Source: Apostichopus japonicus (lineage: Eukaryota > Echinodermata > Holothuroidea > Aspidochirotida > Stichopodidae). From it: a DNA stretch of 64,000 nucleotides. The notes beneath the pieces were generated by a model. It worked only from the letters and a program-made list of their open reading frames with translations, did no database searches and was not told the origin of the DNA. The stretch covers positions 32,552,898 through 32,616,897 of the forward strand of contig NC_092577.1 in assembly GCF_037975245.1 (NCBI RefSeq), written 5' to 3'. A program made the position numbers and the translations under genes. Shown in pieces: positions 37,752-51,500 of this stretch; position 1 is the first letter of the stretch; the number at the start of each line of letters is the position of its first letter.

Positions 37752-40700
37752 CTAGAAAGAGGGAATACAAATCATATTATTATACATTTTGTTTTATTGA
37801 TATGATTTGATGTTAGTTTTTTTTGTGTAAGACTGAATCGTGAATCATGTTTAATTTAAAGGGTGTGAAGACTCGCGCACAAAGAAACGTCTCATGCCGG
37901 TAATCTGACCTAGTTTCAAATGAGGTGTAACAGTCTAAATGTTAGACACCACCATCGATCTCAGAAAATACACACACAGCTTGCTACCGTCGGTAAATAA
38001 ACACTAGTGTACAGTCAATACATACAGCTACGGTCAATAACCACAACACCGTGTACATATAGCAGCGATGGACATCTCAGGTCTAGATAAAAGATAACAA
38101 GGTATCACGTTTCATTACTGTCTGCATTTTGTAGCGACAAGAAAAAAACTTCACTTGCAATCAACGGAAAGTTAACTTTTTTTCAGAGGGCGGCACGCGG
38201 TTTGGGGCGAGACTTCAATGCCTTTAAAGTACGGATATGATTAAATTTCTAGCCAAAATATAATGCAAATATATTGCACTGCAAACAGAATATCACTGAA
38301 GTTAAAGGCCTATAGCTAATTGTTTTTCCGTAAAACCAAGATTTGTGACACTGTTTAACAATTTTGGTACAAGTTTGCTTCTATTTTATAATAATTTGTT
38401 TGACTGTTTGTTTTGCATTTTATCTACATATATAGATATATAGATGCCGTGATCTCTTGTTATGTCAGAAAATGCACAAAAGTTTGATTTCATTACCTTA
38501 ATTGGCGTACTGTAACTAGATGAGGTTTGCAATGGTGAAGGTTGACTCTCCTGTTTTACAGATGATTTCCCGCTCCCTCGTGATTGGCTACTGGTACCGT
38601 TGTTTTGACCAATCCCAGTCGAGCTATTACTATGTTCGTTTGCTGATTGGCTGGTTGGTGTCTGTTGTTGTTGTGTTTGCTTCTTGGGTTTACGCTTCCG
38701 AGTTTGAATCCCGTCTTTCTTCATAGCTAACGGTCGATTGACCTATAAGCGCAAAAAAAAAACAAAAAAATTATATATTAACCAAAAACATGCACACAAT
38801 AAATTAAAACTGTAATCAAGAAAGCAATTAAAACAATAAATAAATACAATAAATAAATGAGTTATGTCAAAATCGATTTACAGAAAGTTGAGGCATTTCA
38901 TAAGTCGAGCTTACATTCCACTTAGTTATAGGTTTCCATGATACAGCATCAGAATTTGATCTGAAGCTCTTTTCAATGCCAAAATTGCTACGAGTGCTTA
39001 TTGAAGTCTAATTGTTGCTCACAGTTCCCGTTACAAGCTTAGTATTATTACGCGAAAGCATCTCCGAGTTATGATGATTAGTGCATTACACCATTAACAG
39101 TCTTAGTATATTAAGTATAATTAATACTCAGTAAAATATAGTTATACTAAGTTTAATAATTCTGAGTATAATGTAACACACTTAGTATAATTATGTACCG
39201 TAACATTGCACGCAAACTTGATCACAACAAATACGGAGTTTCTATTTGATTTTCTTATCCGTAAGTTTTGTGCTCGACCAAAAGTTTGCCGCGTAGCAAG
39301 AAAAAACCTTCCTCTAACCCCTCCCCTCCCCTACCCTCTCTCCCCCCCCACCCCACCCCCGTCCCTCATTTCTGCGATTAAGTTGAAATTATATAATCTA
39401 GCAAAGACATTTCTAGTTATCTACGAAGATGAAGGTTGTGGTGGCATGTGCTTAATGTATGTCTAGGTTTACATTTTTGTAGTTTCAAGTTTCTAGTAGA
39501 TTCTCCCCTTTTCTTTTCATTTTTTGATCGACGTTATTAAACTCTATTCCGTCTCATTTTGTCACTCATATTGAATTATCACAAACCACACCACGTGATA
39601 CGCGTCACAGACGCTATGTCTGCAAGTTTACTACTTGTAATGTTAGCCATTCTTCTTATTTTTCTTTTTCACTTATTCACTTTTTGGAATACAAATAGAG
39701 GTAAAAAGGTAGTAAGTTTCCTTTCGAATCAATCAAAACACACTTAAGCGCAAATTGCCCTATTAGTCATTGGATGTGATCTTTCTTTCACTCGCAAAGG
39801 AGACACCTTTGTTCTCAGTTGTGACCCTATCTGCCCCTATGCATGCCCCCGTGTCGCGATATAGTCGGACAGACTCTGTTCTTTGTATAATTAATGGTTC
39901 TCTGAGTGTGGTTAACTCACATACACTCACGCGCGACCCATATTTTCACGTTGACACGTAGGGTTACTAGGTTCAACAGTTTGTTTATTGAAAAGTTACC
40001 GAAATGGCCGCCCTTTGCCCAATTACGCTCTTTTTTGTTTTAACCAAATGTTTTATATCCTGAACGGAATTGTTCACTCGAAGTGGTTTTCACAGTGGAT
40101 ATACCCCCATCACTCTATAAAATTGTAAATCCTAACTACATTCTTAGACAAAATATAGACCTTATGTTTATTGAATATATAAGAGAGAAAGTGGCTTGTG
40201 TTTGTGTGTGTGTTGGGGAGGTGGGGGAGGGGGTGGAGGTAACTACAATAATTTACGGAGTGGAGAGTGGATAGGAGGGGGAACCGACAGATCCGAACGG
40301 GTGAAAATATATTCTTTGGTAGCACAGAAACAGCAATAAGTTGAAAAAATATAGTTTTCTTTGAAATAAATATATCGCATATATGTAGAAAGTCAAATAT
40401 CTATTAGTCGGTCCTAATCGAAGTTCAACTACATTTCAATTACAGCCTCTGGTTCAGGGTATTTTTGTTTTATCACGAGTGAGATAAATTTTATTCTCTA
40501 ATTTAGCATTCCTCCGTGTCTGAGAATATTTTCGAGGTTTACAACCTCACGAGATAATCATTCCAACCAATGAAAAAAAAACTACTTAGTAGTACTTATC
40601 AGGCTAAAATTAGAGACGTAACTCATGACCTTTGACCCTACACAAACACCAAACATAGCTACATTTAAAGAAATTACATAGGATTTCTTCATGATGGAAA

Positions 40701-43563
40701 ATAACTTTTATCAGCCTGTCTCATTCTAGTAAACTAACGGATAGGAACGACGACATGAGGTCGCCATTTAACTATTGGTAAGTATGGTACCATAATGAAA
40801 GGAAAACATAGGCTCACGTATAGTTTATTCTATCAGCTAATTCTCATGTCAAAGCGAATTTATTGTTTCAAACTGTGACTCGAAAAGGTTGAGCGAGAAA
40901 CGAAGTCAACAGTGATAGATGGGGAACGGAATGGTGGTAATTAACCTGTTGACCCAGGGGTAGCACACGCGGCTCCTTAACAGAAACAATTGCGTCAATT
41001 TAATCGCGATAGTATTGTCAAGTTGTTATCGCGTCAAATTTTTGGATCGATACATAATATATACTTATAGCTTGCCGCCAGAGAGACCGGCTAATGACAT
41101 TTCAAAAGTTTAGAATATCTTTATAGGACTTATGTTTTTGTTTTTTATTCCTTCATATTGTTTTGGCGGTGGTGGGGGAATGTTGGCAGGACCTGGGTAT
41201 CAGGATGCTGCCAGAGACGTCCAATCAGATGGCGCTATGCCCTTTTATGTTTCCCGTTTTGTGTACTGTGTGCCGACAGAAGTGACACTCGCCAGTCTGT
41301 TACTAGCCTATATCAAATTGTGTGTGTGTGTCTGATAGTGTTGTATATGTACATTGTTACTTCTGAGTATCATATGATCGGCATGTTGAGTCCAAGTTGC
41401 AGTTCATTCCCCAAAGTTTCTGATAATTATAAGAAAACTTTGAAATATGATAATAAGAATTGTGCTCAGTGTAACCAATGACCGTTTTAGGCTCACAAAT
41501 GGAAACGATTTTTTACTGATTTCTACACAATTTACACGGAATATGATTTTGACTTGCAGAGTGGGGATAGGGGGGGGGGGAGATGAGAAGACAAAGATAA
41601 TCCTACTTCGTTCAACACAATAGTTAAACGTCACCCGAAGTGCGCTTTTATCGCGCTTGATTTCCTCAAGATTTATAATGCGTTGAAGGTGAACAATTAA
41701 ATGTTCATTTCTGCAGCAGTAGCAGTTGAACGTCTACAGTATATAGCCTATTAGTGATTTTTAACTTTTAATTACTGGTGGTAACCAATAACGTGTTAAT
41801 TTTAACACGTTTTGTTGGCAAATATCTCTTCCTCTGTATGATGATCAAGTTATACTTTCGGCGTTCCACGACACGAGAAACATAAGCACAAAACCTATAT
41901 ACAACAGGTCAAACGGTATACTATGCATGGATGTACATGTATGTAGTAGAGAATATAGTTATATATTGAGTATCCTGTTTATATTTATGTACTCAGTATA
42001 TGTATATACTCACGCTGTGTAACTTATAATAGAGACCGCACGCGTTGCATACTGGCTCGCCTTCCTTATTACGTCTCCACAATGTTGTAGTACTGGTATG
42101 GCAGTTAGCACAGGTTATACCCTCTCTTCTCGAACCAGACTGTAGACAAAATTGGAAAGAAATTTTAACAATAGAATGAATAAAGTTATTTCATCCCTTT
42201 CAATATTTCCAACCAAATCTTCCATTTTGTTTTTCATTATTTCATAAAACTTATCTTATCTTTTTATGATTTTTCTTTCTGTTTCTTTCAGGATTTTAAT
42301 TTGCCTATCATTTGTTCCGCTACTTTCTATAATCGGTCAAGAAAATATAAATATGCTACTCTTCCCACATGCATATATATTTATTTTTGACCAGAAATTG
42401 CCCCTTGTTTTCTTTTTTTTCTTCATTTTTCTCCCTCTTTTGTCCCTTCAAATATTTATTATGGCGCGGTAAAAAAGTGAACAAATGAATATCGTCTGCT
42501 CTGTTCTGTCTCTTTTCTTTATGTTCAAACATCACAGCTAATAGTGACTATACGTTTTGTAATCCATTACGCAGAGAATCTCTAGTAAATCTAGCCAGTT
42601 TATATCCCTGATAAGAAAGTACCATCATATTAAGAAGAGATAAGAGGGACGGTTAGTTCCTTTCGGCTAAAATGAATTCCCTAATAAACCTTCAGCTTGA
42701 TGAATTCCCTAATAAACCTTCCGTCTGCCCAAAGTGACAATCAATATATACCAACCAACAATTGCTACAACAACGTACGTACACAAAAGGTGAAATTTAT
42801 GGTGACGGTCTTAAACGCGACTTTCCTCTTTCAGACTAATTTCCCCCCTTCTCTCTTCAATTTTTGTGCCTTAACGTTTTTCTCCCCCCTTCAACTTTCT
42901 GTTTCCTTTTCTTTCGGTCTTTCTCTCTCTCGATTTCTATTTATAAAAATGTCTTCCACCAATTCTTTATAATTTGATTCGAGAGCAACCATGTATCACA
43001 ACTGTCATCTCATAGATAAGGCAAGCGTTGATTTCATGCCTTTTGACGTGGTCCGTGATAAAAACGAATCGCTTCGTCTTCTTCTGCTTTTTCTTTTTTA
43101 TTTCTTTCTGGGTTTTTTTTTTTGTCCTCAATGGCGGTCCTTATAAAATTGCACTGGCATCTGCACTGGACCAGCTCAAACATACGGCTCAAAGATTTAT
43201 TCGAATTTATAGAGTTACCAGCACGGATGGAAATTACAAAGAACTTGAAGGTTTTGATCCCGCCACTCAACCAATTTAATCATTCTTTTGAACAGAGGAG
43301 CAAAAAAATGAGAGAGTTGTTTACAACCAACAGTGATCTTCCTCTTGATAAGAAGCACGAGAAGGATGTAAACTTGAAGGAAGCAAGGATGGAAGGACTA
43401 AAAAAATAATAAGAAATTCGAAAATAGACCATTTGACATTTGCATCGTATATAAACCAACACTTCCTATAACTTTATTTTCTGCTATAGTGTCTTTACTT
43501 TTTAAAACAAATTGACTACATGGTGACGCAAAAATAGATACATAGATAGATACACACACACAC

Positions 43564-43611
<48 letters not shown>

Positions 43612-44241
43612 GTTCAAACAAATAAACAAATTCTGATCAAGATATTGTACATAGAAAGTATAAAGTGTACTTCATACCATTCTTCTCTGTGGTTTCAGGA
43701 GAGGTCGATTGTACCCATTCATTTTATGGTACAGTCCACAAGCATTACAAAGATAATGACCTGTTCCATCTCGACGCCACAGGGGAGTAGATATTGCTCC
43801 ACAGTTTACACACTCTCGTCCTGTCGACATGAAATCAAAATAATAACAATAATAACAACAGCAAAAAAAAAAATACTATTTAGTAATTCGGCGAGGAAAA
43901 AATACAACAAAAGAATGGAAAGAAAAATAAAATAAAAGTAGCATATCCGACGTGGACTATTGGTCCCTTCTCCGGGGATTACACAAATTCTTTGGATGTG
44001 ACCAACATTTCATTGAACAACAGAGTCATAGTACAACTGCAATACCCGAGCTACATTTTGTCACCTCGGGTTTTTTAGGCTTTAGTTTACTAATGGGTTT
44101 AAAAACAACATGGATAGATACGGTTAAGTTTATTTTTAACTCTGAAAAGACGTTGCTTTCTGGGCTCACCGTATTCAGGGGGTCCTGTAGCCCAGACACT
44201 ACACGGATCCATCGATTTCAGACCCACCGGTGAATCGCCAT
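37395..44241 (-). CDS. GATA4/5/6: GATA4/5/6-class transcription factor, five 3' exons (5' end missing)
   Basis: GATA factors bind WGATAR in nuclear DNA. This class specifies endomesoderm and gut in deuterostomes. Exons at 44170-44241, 43678-43820, 42014-42139, 38497-38742 and 37395-37751 join in phase to about 314 residues and TAA. The N-finger reads [20 protein letters not shown] then [13 protein letters not shown]. The C-finger is [20 protein letters not shown] then [13 protein letters not shown]. Both have C-x2-C-x17-C-x2-[21 protein letters not shown] after the C-finger is typical of GATA4/5/6 rather than GATA1/2/3. The tail is Ser/Gln/Asn-rich with a nine-His then five-Gln run. The N-terminal activation region is not found in the window. 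Introns of 1.7 and 3.3 kb separate the finger exons from the next exons. Confidence 0.93.
37860..38223. mobile_element. TTAA-flanked element copy B (364 bp, piggyBac-like MITE)
   Basis: Flanked by TTAA (37856-37859 and 38224-38227). It begins AGGGTGTGAAGACTCG and ends CGAGACTTCAATGCCT. It is the inverted homologue of 27215-27578 along its full length, with scattered substitutions. It sits in the last GATA intron, without splice-site overlap. Confidence 0.85.
38497..38742 (-). CDS. GATA4/5/6: GATA exon: post-finger basic region and Ser/Gln linker
   Basis: 82 codons. [20 protein letters not shown] completes the C-finger's basic DNA-contact tail (nuclear localisation is likely). A Gln/Ser/Asn/Gly-rich linker follows, with VKQESQPSP, which resembles a sumoylation-type context (inference). 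Donor GTAATG. Confidence 0.93.
38743..42013 (-). other. GATA intron between C-finger and basic tail (3.3 kb)
   Basis: AT-rich with C-rich (39310-39365) and G-rich (40215-40240, 41565-41580) tracts. A 39100-39190 stretch is built of TTAGTATAA/ACTTAGTATA words. No gene is recognised. Confidence 0.5.
42014..42139 (-). CDS. GATA4/5/6: GATA exon: C-terminal zinc finger
   Basis: 42 codons: [20 protein letters not shown] through [13 protein letters not shown]. This finger carries the main WGATAR-binding activity in the family. A Ser follows KLH where Gly or Asn is usual. Donor GTGAGT, acceptor CTACAG. Confidence 0.96.
42140..43677 (-). other. GATA intron between the two fingers (1.5 kb)
   Basis: Contains a microsatellite block at 43532-43608. 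No other feature was recognised. The + strand open frames here lack homology to known proteins. Confidence 0.5.
43532..43608. repeat. Compound microsatellite (GATA/CA/TA)
   Basis: ATAGATACATAGATAGATA, then (CA)6, then about 20 TA units. It produces a spurious YIYIYI open frame. Confidence 0.95.
43678..43820 (-). CDS. GATA4/5/6: GATA exon: N-terminal zinc finger
   Basis: REC VNC start, then [20 protein letters not shown] and [18 protein letters not shown]. In this family the N-finger stabilises binding and recruits FOG-type partners. Acceptor GTCGACAG, donor GTATGA. Confidence 0.96.
44170..44241 (-). CDS. GATA4/5/6: GATA exon immediately upstream of the N-finger
   Basis: 72 bases between TTTCTAG and GTGAGC encode [20 protein letters not shown] then PEYG. 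The final G joins GA in the next exon to give Gly-Arg-Glu-Cys, as in GATA proteins. It begins two bases short of a codon boundary, so a further upstream coding exon must end with one base. Confidence 0.85.
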
Positions 44242-44632
44242 CTAGAAAGGGGAAAACGATGGAAGTTTGAAAATATTGTTTTCTGAAAATGATGATAACC
44301 AGAAGTGTTCTTCTTTGTAAAATATGTTGTTATTGTGAGACAGGGGAACAAAGAAGAAAGGTCTCAGTAAATGCTCATTCAATCGTATCGGGAAATAAAT
44401 TAATAAATCAATTACCTCATTAATAACCAACCAAATTAATGGTGTACCATTTCGATCAAGCAATCCAATTATGACGTAAGGAACTTACGTCATTGAGGAC
44501 AAAGATACTAATTATTCAAAACATTTTCCTTTATGTGAACATCAGAAGCTTACAAACTTTTAGTCCAACAAATATAAACCACGCACGCAAATCCACATGT
44601 ACATGTATATAGACGAATACAACGAATGACAC

Positions 44633-44644
44633 TGCGCATGTGCA
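44633..44644. promoter_or_regulatory. NRF1-like palindrome TGCGCATGTGCA
   Basis: Close to the NRF1 consensus YGCGCAYGCGCR, differing in the second half. It lies 0.4 kb upstream of the first visible GATA exon. Weak on its own. Confidence 0.25.
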
Positions 44645-45492
44645 GAACCAATGTAATGACGCCTTCGTTAATTCATCGAACCAAACAAATATAAATCCTT
44701 ACCGTCTCATGTTTACTCTTGCAATTTCATGAGACCACGAAGTAACGCTCAGGGTTATAAGTTCGTTATACATCAAAGTTGAAGCAGATTACCAGGCTTA
44801 ATTTAGTCCAAAACAAAATCAAGCTAAGACGATTGTACAACATTTACTACATCAAACAAATTATATGTAGACCTATGATTTCAGTGATGATAGAAAATAC
44901 CGCGAAATCATGCCGGGAAATCAAATTAAGTTATTTCACGTCAAACAGTCGTTCCCTTCATCGGTACTGTACTTCAAATAACATATAAAGTAAACAAAGA
45001 AATCATAAATTGAATTTACTCTTTCAGTTCTAACAATTTGTTTTACAAATGAGGTCTTCAAAATGACAAACAGAAATACCGCAAAGCCATCGTTGCTTAT
45101 CATATATAGTATCGAATCAGAAGGACAAAACTATACATTAATATTTGGACATTGGTAATTCCTACCCGAAAAGTATCCTTTCAAAATTTCCCTTACCAAC
45201 CATATCACTGACTAGATTCGACAAGCTGGGAAATAACAATTAAGGTTATGTATATATTTTCTTATCTGTAATTTGTTATGTGTATCACTACTTCACTGTT
45301 CATACGTAAGACTTTTAGTGCTTAGGATACAAAACTGTTTAGACAACCTAATTCTTTGTTTACAAAAGGATGGATTTTACCGGATCAATTGAGACATTGA
45401 TGTTACACATAAAAAAGCTTCGTATATAACCCTCTAAACACACCACTTATATGTTTCTTTGTCTGAGTATTACTGTTAAGTCGGGAAATGAG

Positions 45493-45525
45493 TTATATAT
45501 ATATATCTATCTATCTATCTATCTA

Positions 45526-45567
<42 letters not shown>
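45493..45567. repeat. Compound microsatellite (TA)n(TCTA)6(TA)n
   Basis: TA repeat interrupted by six TCTA (GATA on -) units, then about 20 TA units. Confidence 0.95.
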
Positions 45568-45571
<4 letters not shown>

Positions 45572-48500
45572 GCATTTACAATATTTTTTGGGTATAAGTC
45601 CTGTGAAATGGGTTAAAAGGTAGTTAAACATATGCTACCTTTTACTTGTTGCGTAATGCATCATAACTGTCTAGCCCCCCACCCCACCCCTTCCATCACC
45701 ACGTCCCACTCCCCACAACTCCACGTCACCACCGTGATCTCGCATTGCATTCATTCACTGGCCCTAGTATATTATGTTTACTTAAATACCGGTATATCTT
45801 CCCCAATCAAAAAATTAAAACCGCATTTAAACAACTGTAAATTTCAGGCAGAATATGTGAACGAATCACTCAACGACATCCATACGGCTTTGTATTTGTT
45901 TTTAATTGTCTCTTTTACGACATTATTAAATTTTCTACACACTTGAAAAACAGAGACAGTGACAGAGACAAAACAAAACAAAAAGAGGAAGAAGGAAAGC
46001 AAAGTCAAAACTTGAACGAAAGAGAGGAGAGAGGAGAGGGGCAAGAAGAAACTGTTTTGAATAGGTGTGAACGAATGCTAAGCAAAGATGGCTGTTCAAA
46101 TTAGCACGACTAGATCGTAAAATCAGATGAAATACGACTTCTTCTTCTTCTAGTATAGCTTACGATGTTTTTGACTTGCACTTAGCGTGGACTTTTTGAG
46201 TCCACATTCTCTTACAGCTATGAGGTTGCATTATATTCATTTTCGCTTTCTATGCATATAAACTACAAGTTGACGTCTTTACGAAACGTTTACAAGACCA
46301 GCAACAATCATAAATCACGTATATGATCGCTGTCAGAAGAGACAATCAAACTGGAGTTCAAAGTTGAAAATGGAGGGGAAATATGGAGGATGGTCGACTG
46401 GAAAAAAAGGATAATGTGAGGTCATGGGTATTCACGCAGTAATTAACAGTGAATCTAGAAATGTATTTCCATACCATAATATAAAATTATAAAATGGTAT
46501 CGTAGCTCTTAAAGGTCATTATTAAATAGTTCCCAACATATTGGTATAGAAAGTCCAATAGTGGACATTCTTGCGCAACCTTAAAAATTATTGTACTGGC
46601 AACATTTTTGGGGGGAGGGGGTAGGAGATGCATTGAGATACTTAATTGGCTAAGAAAACTGCGTTCATTTCCTGGAAATGATTTGGATGGTAATTTGGAA
46701 CCTTTATATGCAAGAATGTTTTAAGCACTTTTAGCAGACTTATATATGAGAGTAAAACTGATTCCCTCACTTCTTGACTGGTCCAAGTTTGATTCAAATA
46801 ATTATATAAAATATATGAATCATAGTGTTCGTTACGGGCTACCGTACGGCCAAGACTATTTTAAAGCAACACTTTTCCATTTCTCATATTGAATTCCCAG
46901 TCGGGTTTCGTTCTTGTTTATTTACTTAAAACATTTTTAAACCAAACTTTACCAGAATAAAATTAATTTGCTTAGGGTTCTCGAAATTAGCATTCTTATC
47001 TGCTAATGTAACAAAACTAAAGCTATTTGGTCTATCACAATCCTATCATGAATAGAAATCGAAGTGTTTCAGTAAACAATAATTGTAACCAAAAATACCC
47101 CTGAAAACACAGAATATTTCAATAATCCGTGAAATGTCAGAATTGAAACGTATATATCAACGACAGCTTCGGCTCATGACAACTATAAATTTAGCACACC
47201 GTCTAAAATTGGATAGAAAAAGGAACATACAGCAAACAACACAAAAGACGCCATTTTGAAAGTTTTGACAAACAAAGCTACATGACATGTCAAAGTTAGG
47301 TTGTGCTCTAGCAACACCCCTTCTTCAACCATGCAAGATAAAAAAATGTTCATGGACAAATGAGCTTACGATTTTTGTAAACCACGTTAGCCAGGTTATT
47401 TACGTTGTGTCGCTCTTAACCATCTGTAACCCAAAGATAAAATTCGCTGACGGATCGCCAAAGATGATTATGTTTATTCATCCTGATATAGTTTCATAAA
47501 AAAAATAACCCCTCTAACTGGATGTGTTAGTTATCCTCACGACATGACGTCACGATAAATGCACCAATCACAAGTTTGTAATCATGGACACAAAAACAAT
47601 CGCTGGAATCCACGAAGCTGTCACAACACGGTAACAAACTTTGCCTACATGGTGTGCCGCGAAGATGGTGTGTGTCTTCTTCGAGACAAAGTGACATATA
47701 CCCGTTTTGTAAGTCCCACGTCAATTACTACGACATATATATGCCGCCGGCTGACTATATTGCCGAATGCCCCAAAGCGCCATCTGTTCGGTACATAAAT
47801 ATGTTACGTAATGGATGTTTTCATTGAAAGACGGACGTAAAAAGCAGGAATATGTTTGCCACGATTGTCTATAGATTAAAAATCACATATGGATCAGTGT
47901 TATGAATGTCGGCAATTCCAGTAGAGCATACCAAGAGTGTAGGAATAGACGCAGTTAGATAGCAAACGACAGGGGGCGCGCTTGATGAGTCATAACATCC
48001 CTTGGGTCAAATTTATGAGCGTGATTTCTCTCGCGAAATGTTCTACCACCTACTTCACAACATAACTGCGGTCGTCGATTATATATAAGTTAAACCAGAT
48101 TATCGCCACAAATAACTCGATGATATAATAAAAAGCAAAATCAAATTCGGTAAGTTGCTCCATGAATTACATCGCCAAATACAAGAATGACATGATTTTT
48201 TATCAATTATTGTGTAAATTATCATCCAAATTCTACATTGATTGTTAAAGAATTATTATAAATTATATTTTCAATTTAAAAGGTACATTACTGAGGTGAA
48301 TTTATTATTTGTTTTTTCCTTCGAAAAGACACGTGTTTTCTCGAGGATTTATTCATATTCAACATTAAGTTCATGCACTTTATAATGTATTACTTGGCGT
48401 CAACGTGGCACTACAATTCAGCATAATGGTACATAAGGTATATATAAGCCTGAACTGGTACTTGCACTAAACTTATTTTTCGCGTTCCATCACGTTTTCT

Positions 48501-51500
48501 AGATTCAACAAGTTTGGTTACCATTTACCAGGTCAAAGTTCAACCCGCAGATCATTATATGAGGCGCATAAGTCGAGAACTGCTTGTGACGTTGATTGGC
48601 CAAACGTTACAAAACGCACGAAATACACGTCACGTCGTTGTCTATTCATTAGACTTCATTTTCATAGTCGAAAGATAATGTAGGTTAAAGTTAAGATAAT
48701 ATTAGAATTACCAGCCAACCATGATGTTGTTCCATACCTTTGATCGTTAAAACTACATATTTGTGTAAAACTTTAGGTCATTTTCAGTTTCTTTATCCTA
48801 CATAACGATAGGCTATAACATTAGGCCAATGTACTAATTTTAAAACATAGCCAAATGTTATTAGCCTGCCATTACGTAGGATAGTCTCAAAAACGCGTAA
48901 GCCTATTTTATCGACTAACGAAATATCACAGCTAACCACACTGGAAATATAACTAAAATATTGTAAGCTTTTGCAGAATGTCAGTGCATATCCGCCAATC
49001 CACCCTTGCTATAGCATGCTGTTACTTATCTTCATGACGTCGGGGAACGGGGGGGGGGGTGGGACCAGAAGAGGATTAAAACAAGAACTCACAAGTGCCT
49101 AACACACAATTATCTTTTATAATGTGATGCCAGATCGCATAACGCACGGTCTATTTACTTTGGTACGCTGGTAGAGTATATAGTTTATTAAGGCATTTGC
49201 ACGACGACAATGCGACAATGCGACAATGTAGGCTGCTACAGATCACCGTTTCTGTTAGACTTGCCCAAGTCTCCAGCGAGGGTCTTCTGTCCTCGATTTT
49301 AGTTAGTCTAGCGTCCTCTGCATAAGGATTTTTTCGTACATATGAATCGGTGGGAAACTGAATAATTGGATGACACTTTGGCCAGTCTTGACTTATACGG
49401 ACAGTTCAGTAAATGTACATCCACACGAAAGCCTTGTTAACCAATGTCGTGAAAGGGGCATAAAATGACTTCAGCTACTTCACTGATTATTTTGGCATAT
49501 TTTCATATTTCATCATCGTTCTTATTATTATTATTATTTTTTAAGGGGTGGGGGGGGGGGGTTCATGTTTAAGAGCATAAATCAAAGTACATAGTAGATA
49601 GTGTGAAAATAAGGAGGATTAAAGTTGATTTAAAACATTCTTAGAAACTCTTTGGTTAAAAGTGGTTATAACTTGATCCGAGTGAGAAGTCGGAAGGGTT
49701 GGATCTGGTTAATAGTAGGCTAAATTAGTTGCTCCTCTTCTATAGCTGAAAATCGAAACGGTCATGCTATGGAAAAGTGCTCTTACAGGCCAGGCTATAT
49801 CAACTATCATGTGATGGGTATTGCAATGTTTTGGGGCTCGGAAAGCTATATACGATACCATACCGCCTGGCGATGCACAAAACAGAAACCAGCTTACTAT
49901 AATAAACAGTATAATCCATATGTGTGTATGACAGGTGTATGCTACACTGTCCAACATACCTGCAGAAAACTGCTGTGCGTTAGTCAGTATTAACTTGACT
50001 TTTACAGAGCAAGTCGTTTGCGAGTCAATTTTTAGTTACATTAATGTTACTCAAATGCAATCGATTACATTTTTACTTGGCATTGTTGGGATGCGGGGAG
50101 GTGGGGGGGGGGGGGGTTAGGTAGGGGCGTTAATTTGCTTTTTACCCGGTCTGCGCTAGGGACAAAGTCATAACTACAGACCGCCGTCAAGTGGGGCTTG
50201 TGGGTATGACCAAAAAAAAGGAAAAAACCTTGAACGGCTATGACATTGTAAAGAAAAGAAAAGCAAAATGGCAGCCAGTAGTTGAATGATGTCGGATTAG
50301 AAGGCATCGCCGGCTAAAACTTAAAAGTTTACTGAAGCTGTTTGAAATATATCGGACTTTGATTCTTAACTACGTGTAAGATGAGCGAATAAAGCAGCTC
50401 TAAATAAATACACACGATTGTTCTTTCTCATTGTTGACTCTATTTCGGCTTATACACTTTAAAAGACAACAAAGGGAGGCGCTCGTGTTGTCACTAGGGG
50501 GGTTTAAACTCCTTGAAATGGTTAATATTTTACCTACAGGTCCTGGCCTGTTCCCCCCTAAAACCCTTCTCGAAAACAATAGGATACACGGTAGCTCAGT
50601 TCAACGCACTCTTTGTTGTCTCTCTTAATAAGCCCAGCTCAATTAGAAATTCCGAATTAGCTTAGTAACAAAAGTTGCTAATTAGTCTCGTAATTATAAC
50701 CAATGTGAAGGATGTTTCAATGATACAAACATATTGATTTTTATACAAGACAACTTGAAGGGGTTTAGGGGTTCTAAAGACTAAACCAAATTTATAGACA
50801 CCTCCCTGGTGACACCGTGGTATAGGTATATAGTGTATATACGCAACCGAATTCATTGATGAAATGTGTATGTCAGATTGAAGGTTATAAGGCCCCGCAC
50901 CCATCAGAACCCTAGACACCCCGTACCCCCCTCCTCCACCCCCTTGTCCAGTTCCTACGCCTCTATCTTTTGTTTCTTTTATGATGGCGAAATAATTGTT
51001 TAAGTCAAGACGCAACGGCATTCCTGTCTAATCTTTTAACACGTATAGTGTATATTTTACAAGTCTGGAGTGTGATATCAGATAAATCCGACCATATCAG
51101 CATTTAACCTTGTGATAAAATTGTTTTAAAAACCACTTACCCTCAAACATGTGTCAGCAATGCATGGACAGGAAACAGAAGCTAAATGGATTTAACTCAT
51201 ACCAATATTACTGTCAGAAAAAAATGGAATACTTAAATTGAATAATTTACACACAGCAAAGCACCGTATATAAATAAACAAGTGTCGAAATTTATTGCAT
51301 TTTTTTTCTGAGTGTATTTGATCCATTTTGTTTTATTTATATTATTTTACTATTCTTCTCGTATATTTATTATTTTATTTAGAGCGTCAATAAGCAATAT
51401 TTCCTAAGGAAATAATTTAATGAAATTATGTTTGTAGCTAATTTCTGAGTGCCGTTTTGTTCATAGCATGTGCTGCGACAGGGGAAAGGGCTCCGCACGG

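Noticed and set aside
43952-44233. 93-codon open frame on +
   Set aside because: Antisense to a GATA exon and its intron, with no homology recognised.
50662-51021. 119-codon open frame on -
   Set aside because: Glycine run from a G tract, no splice context, no homology.
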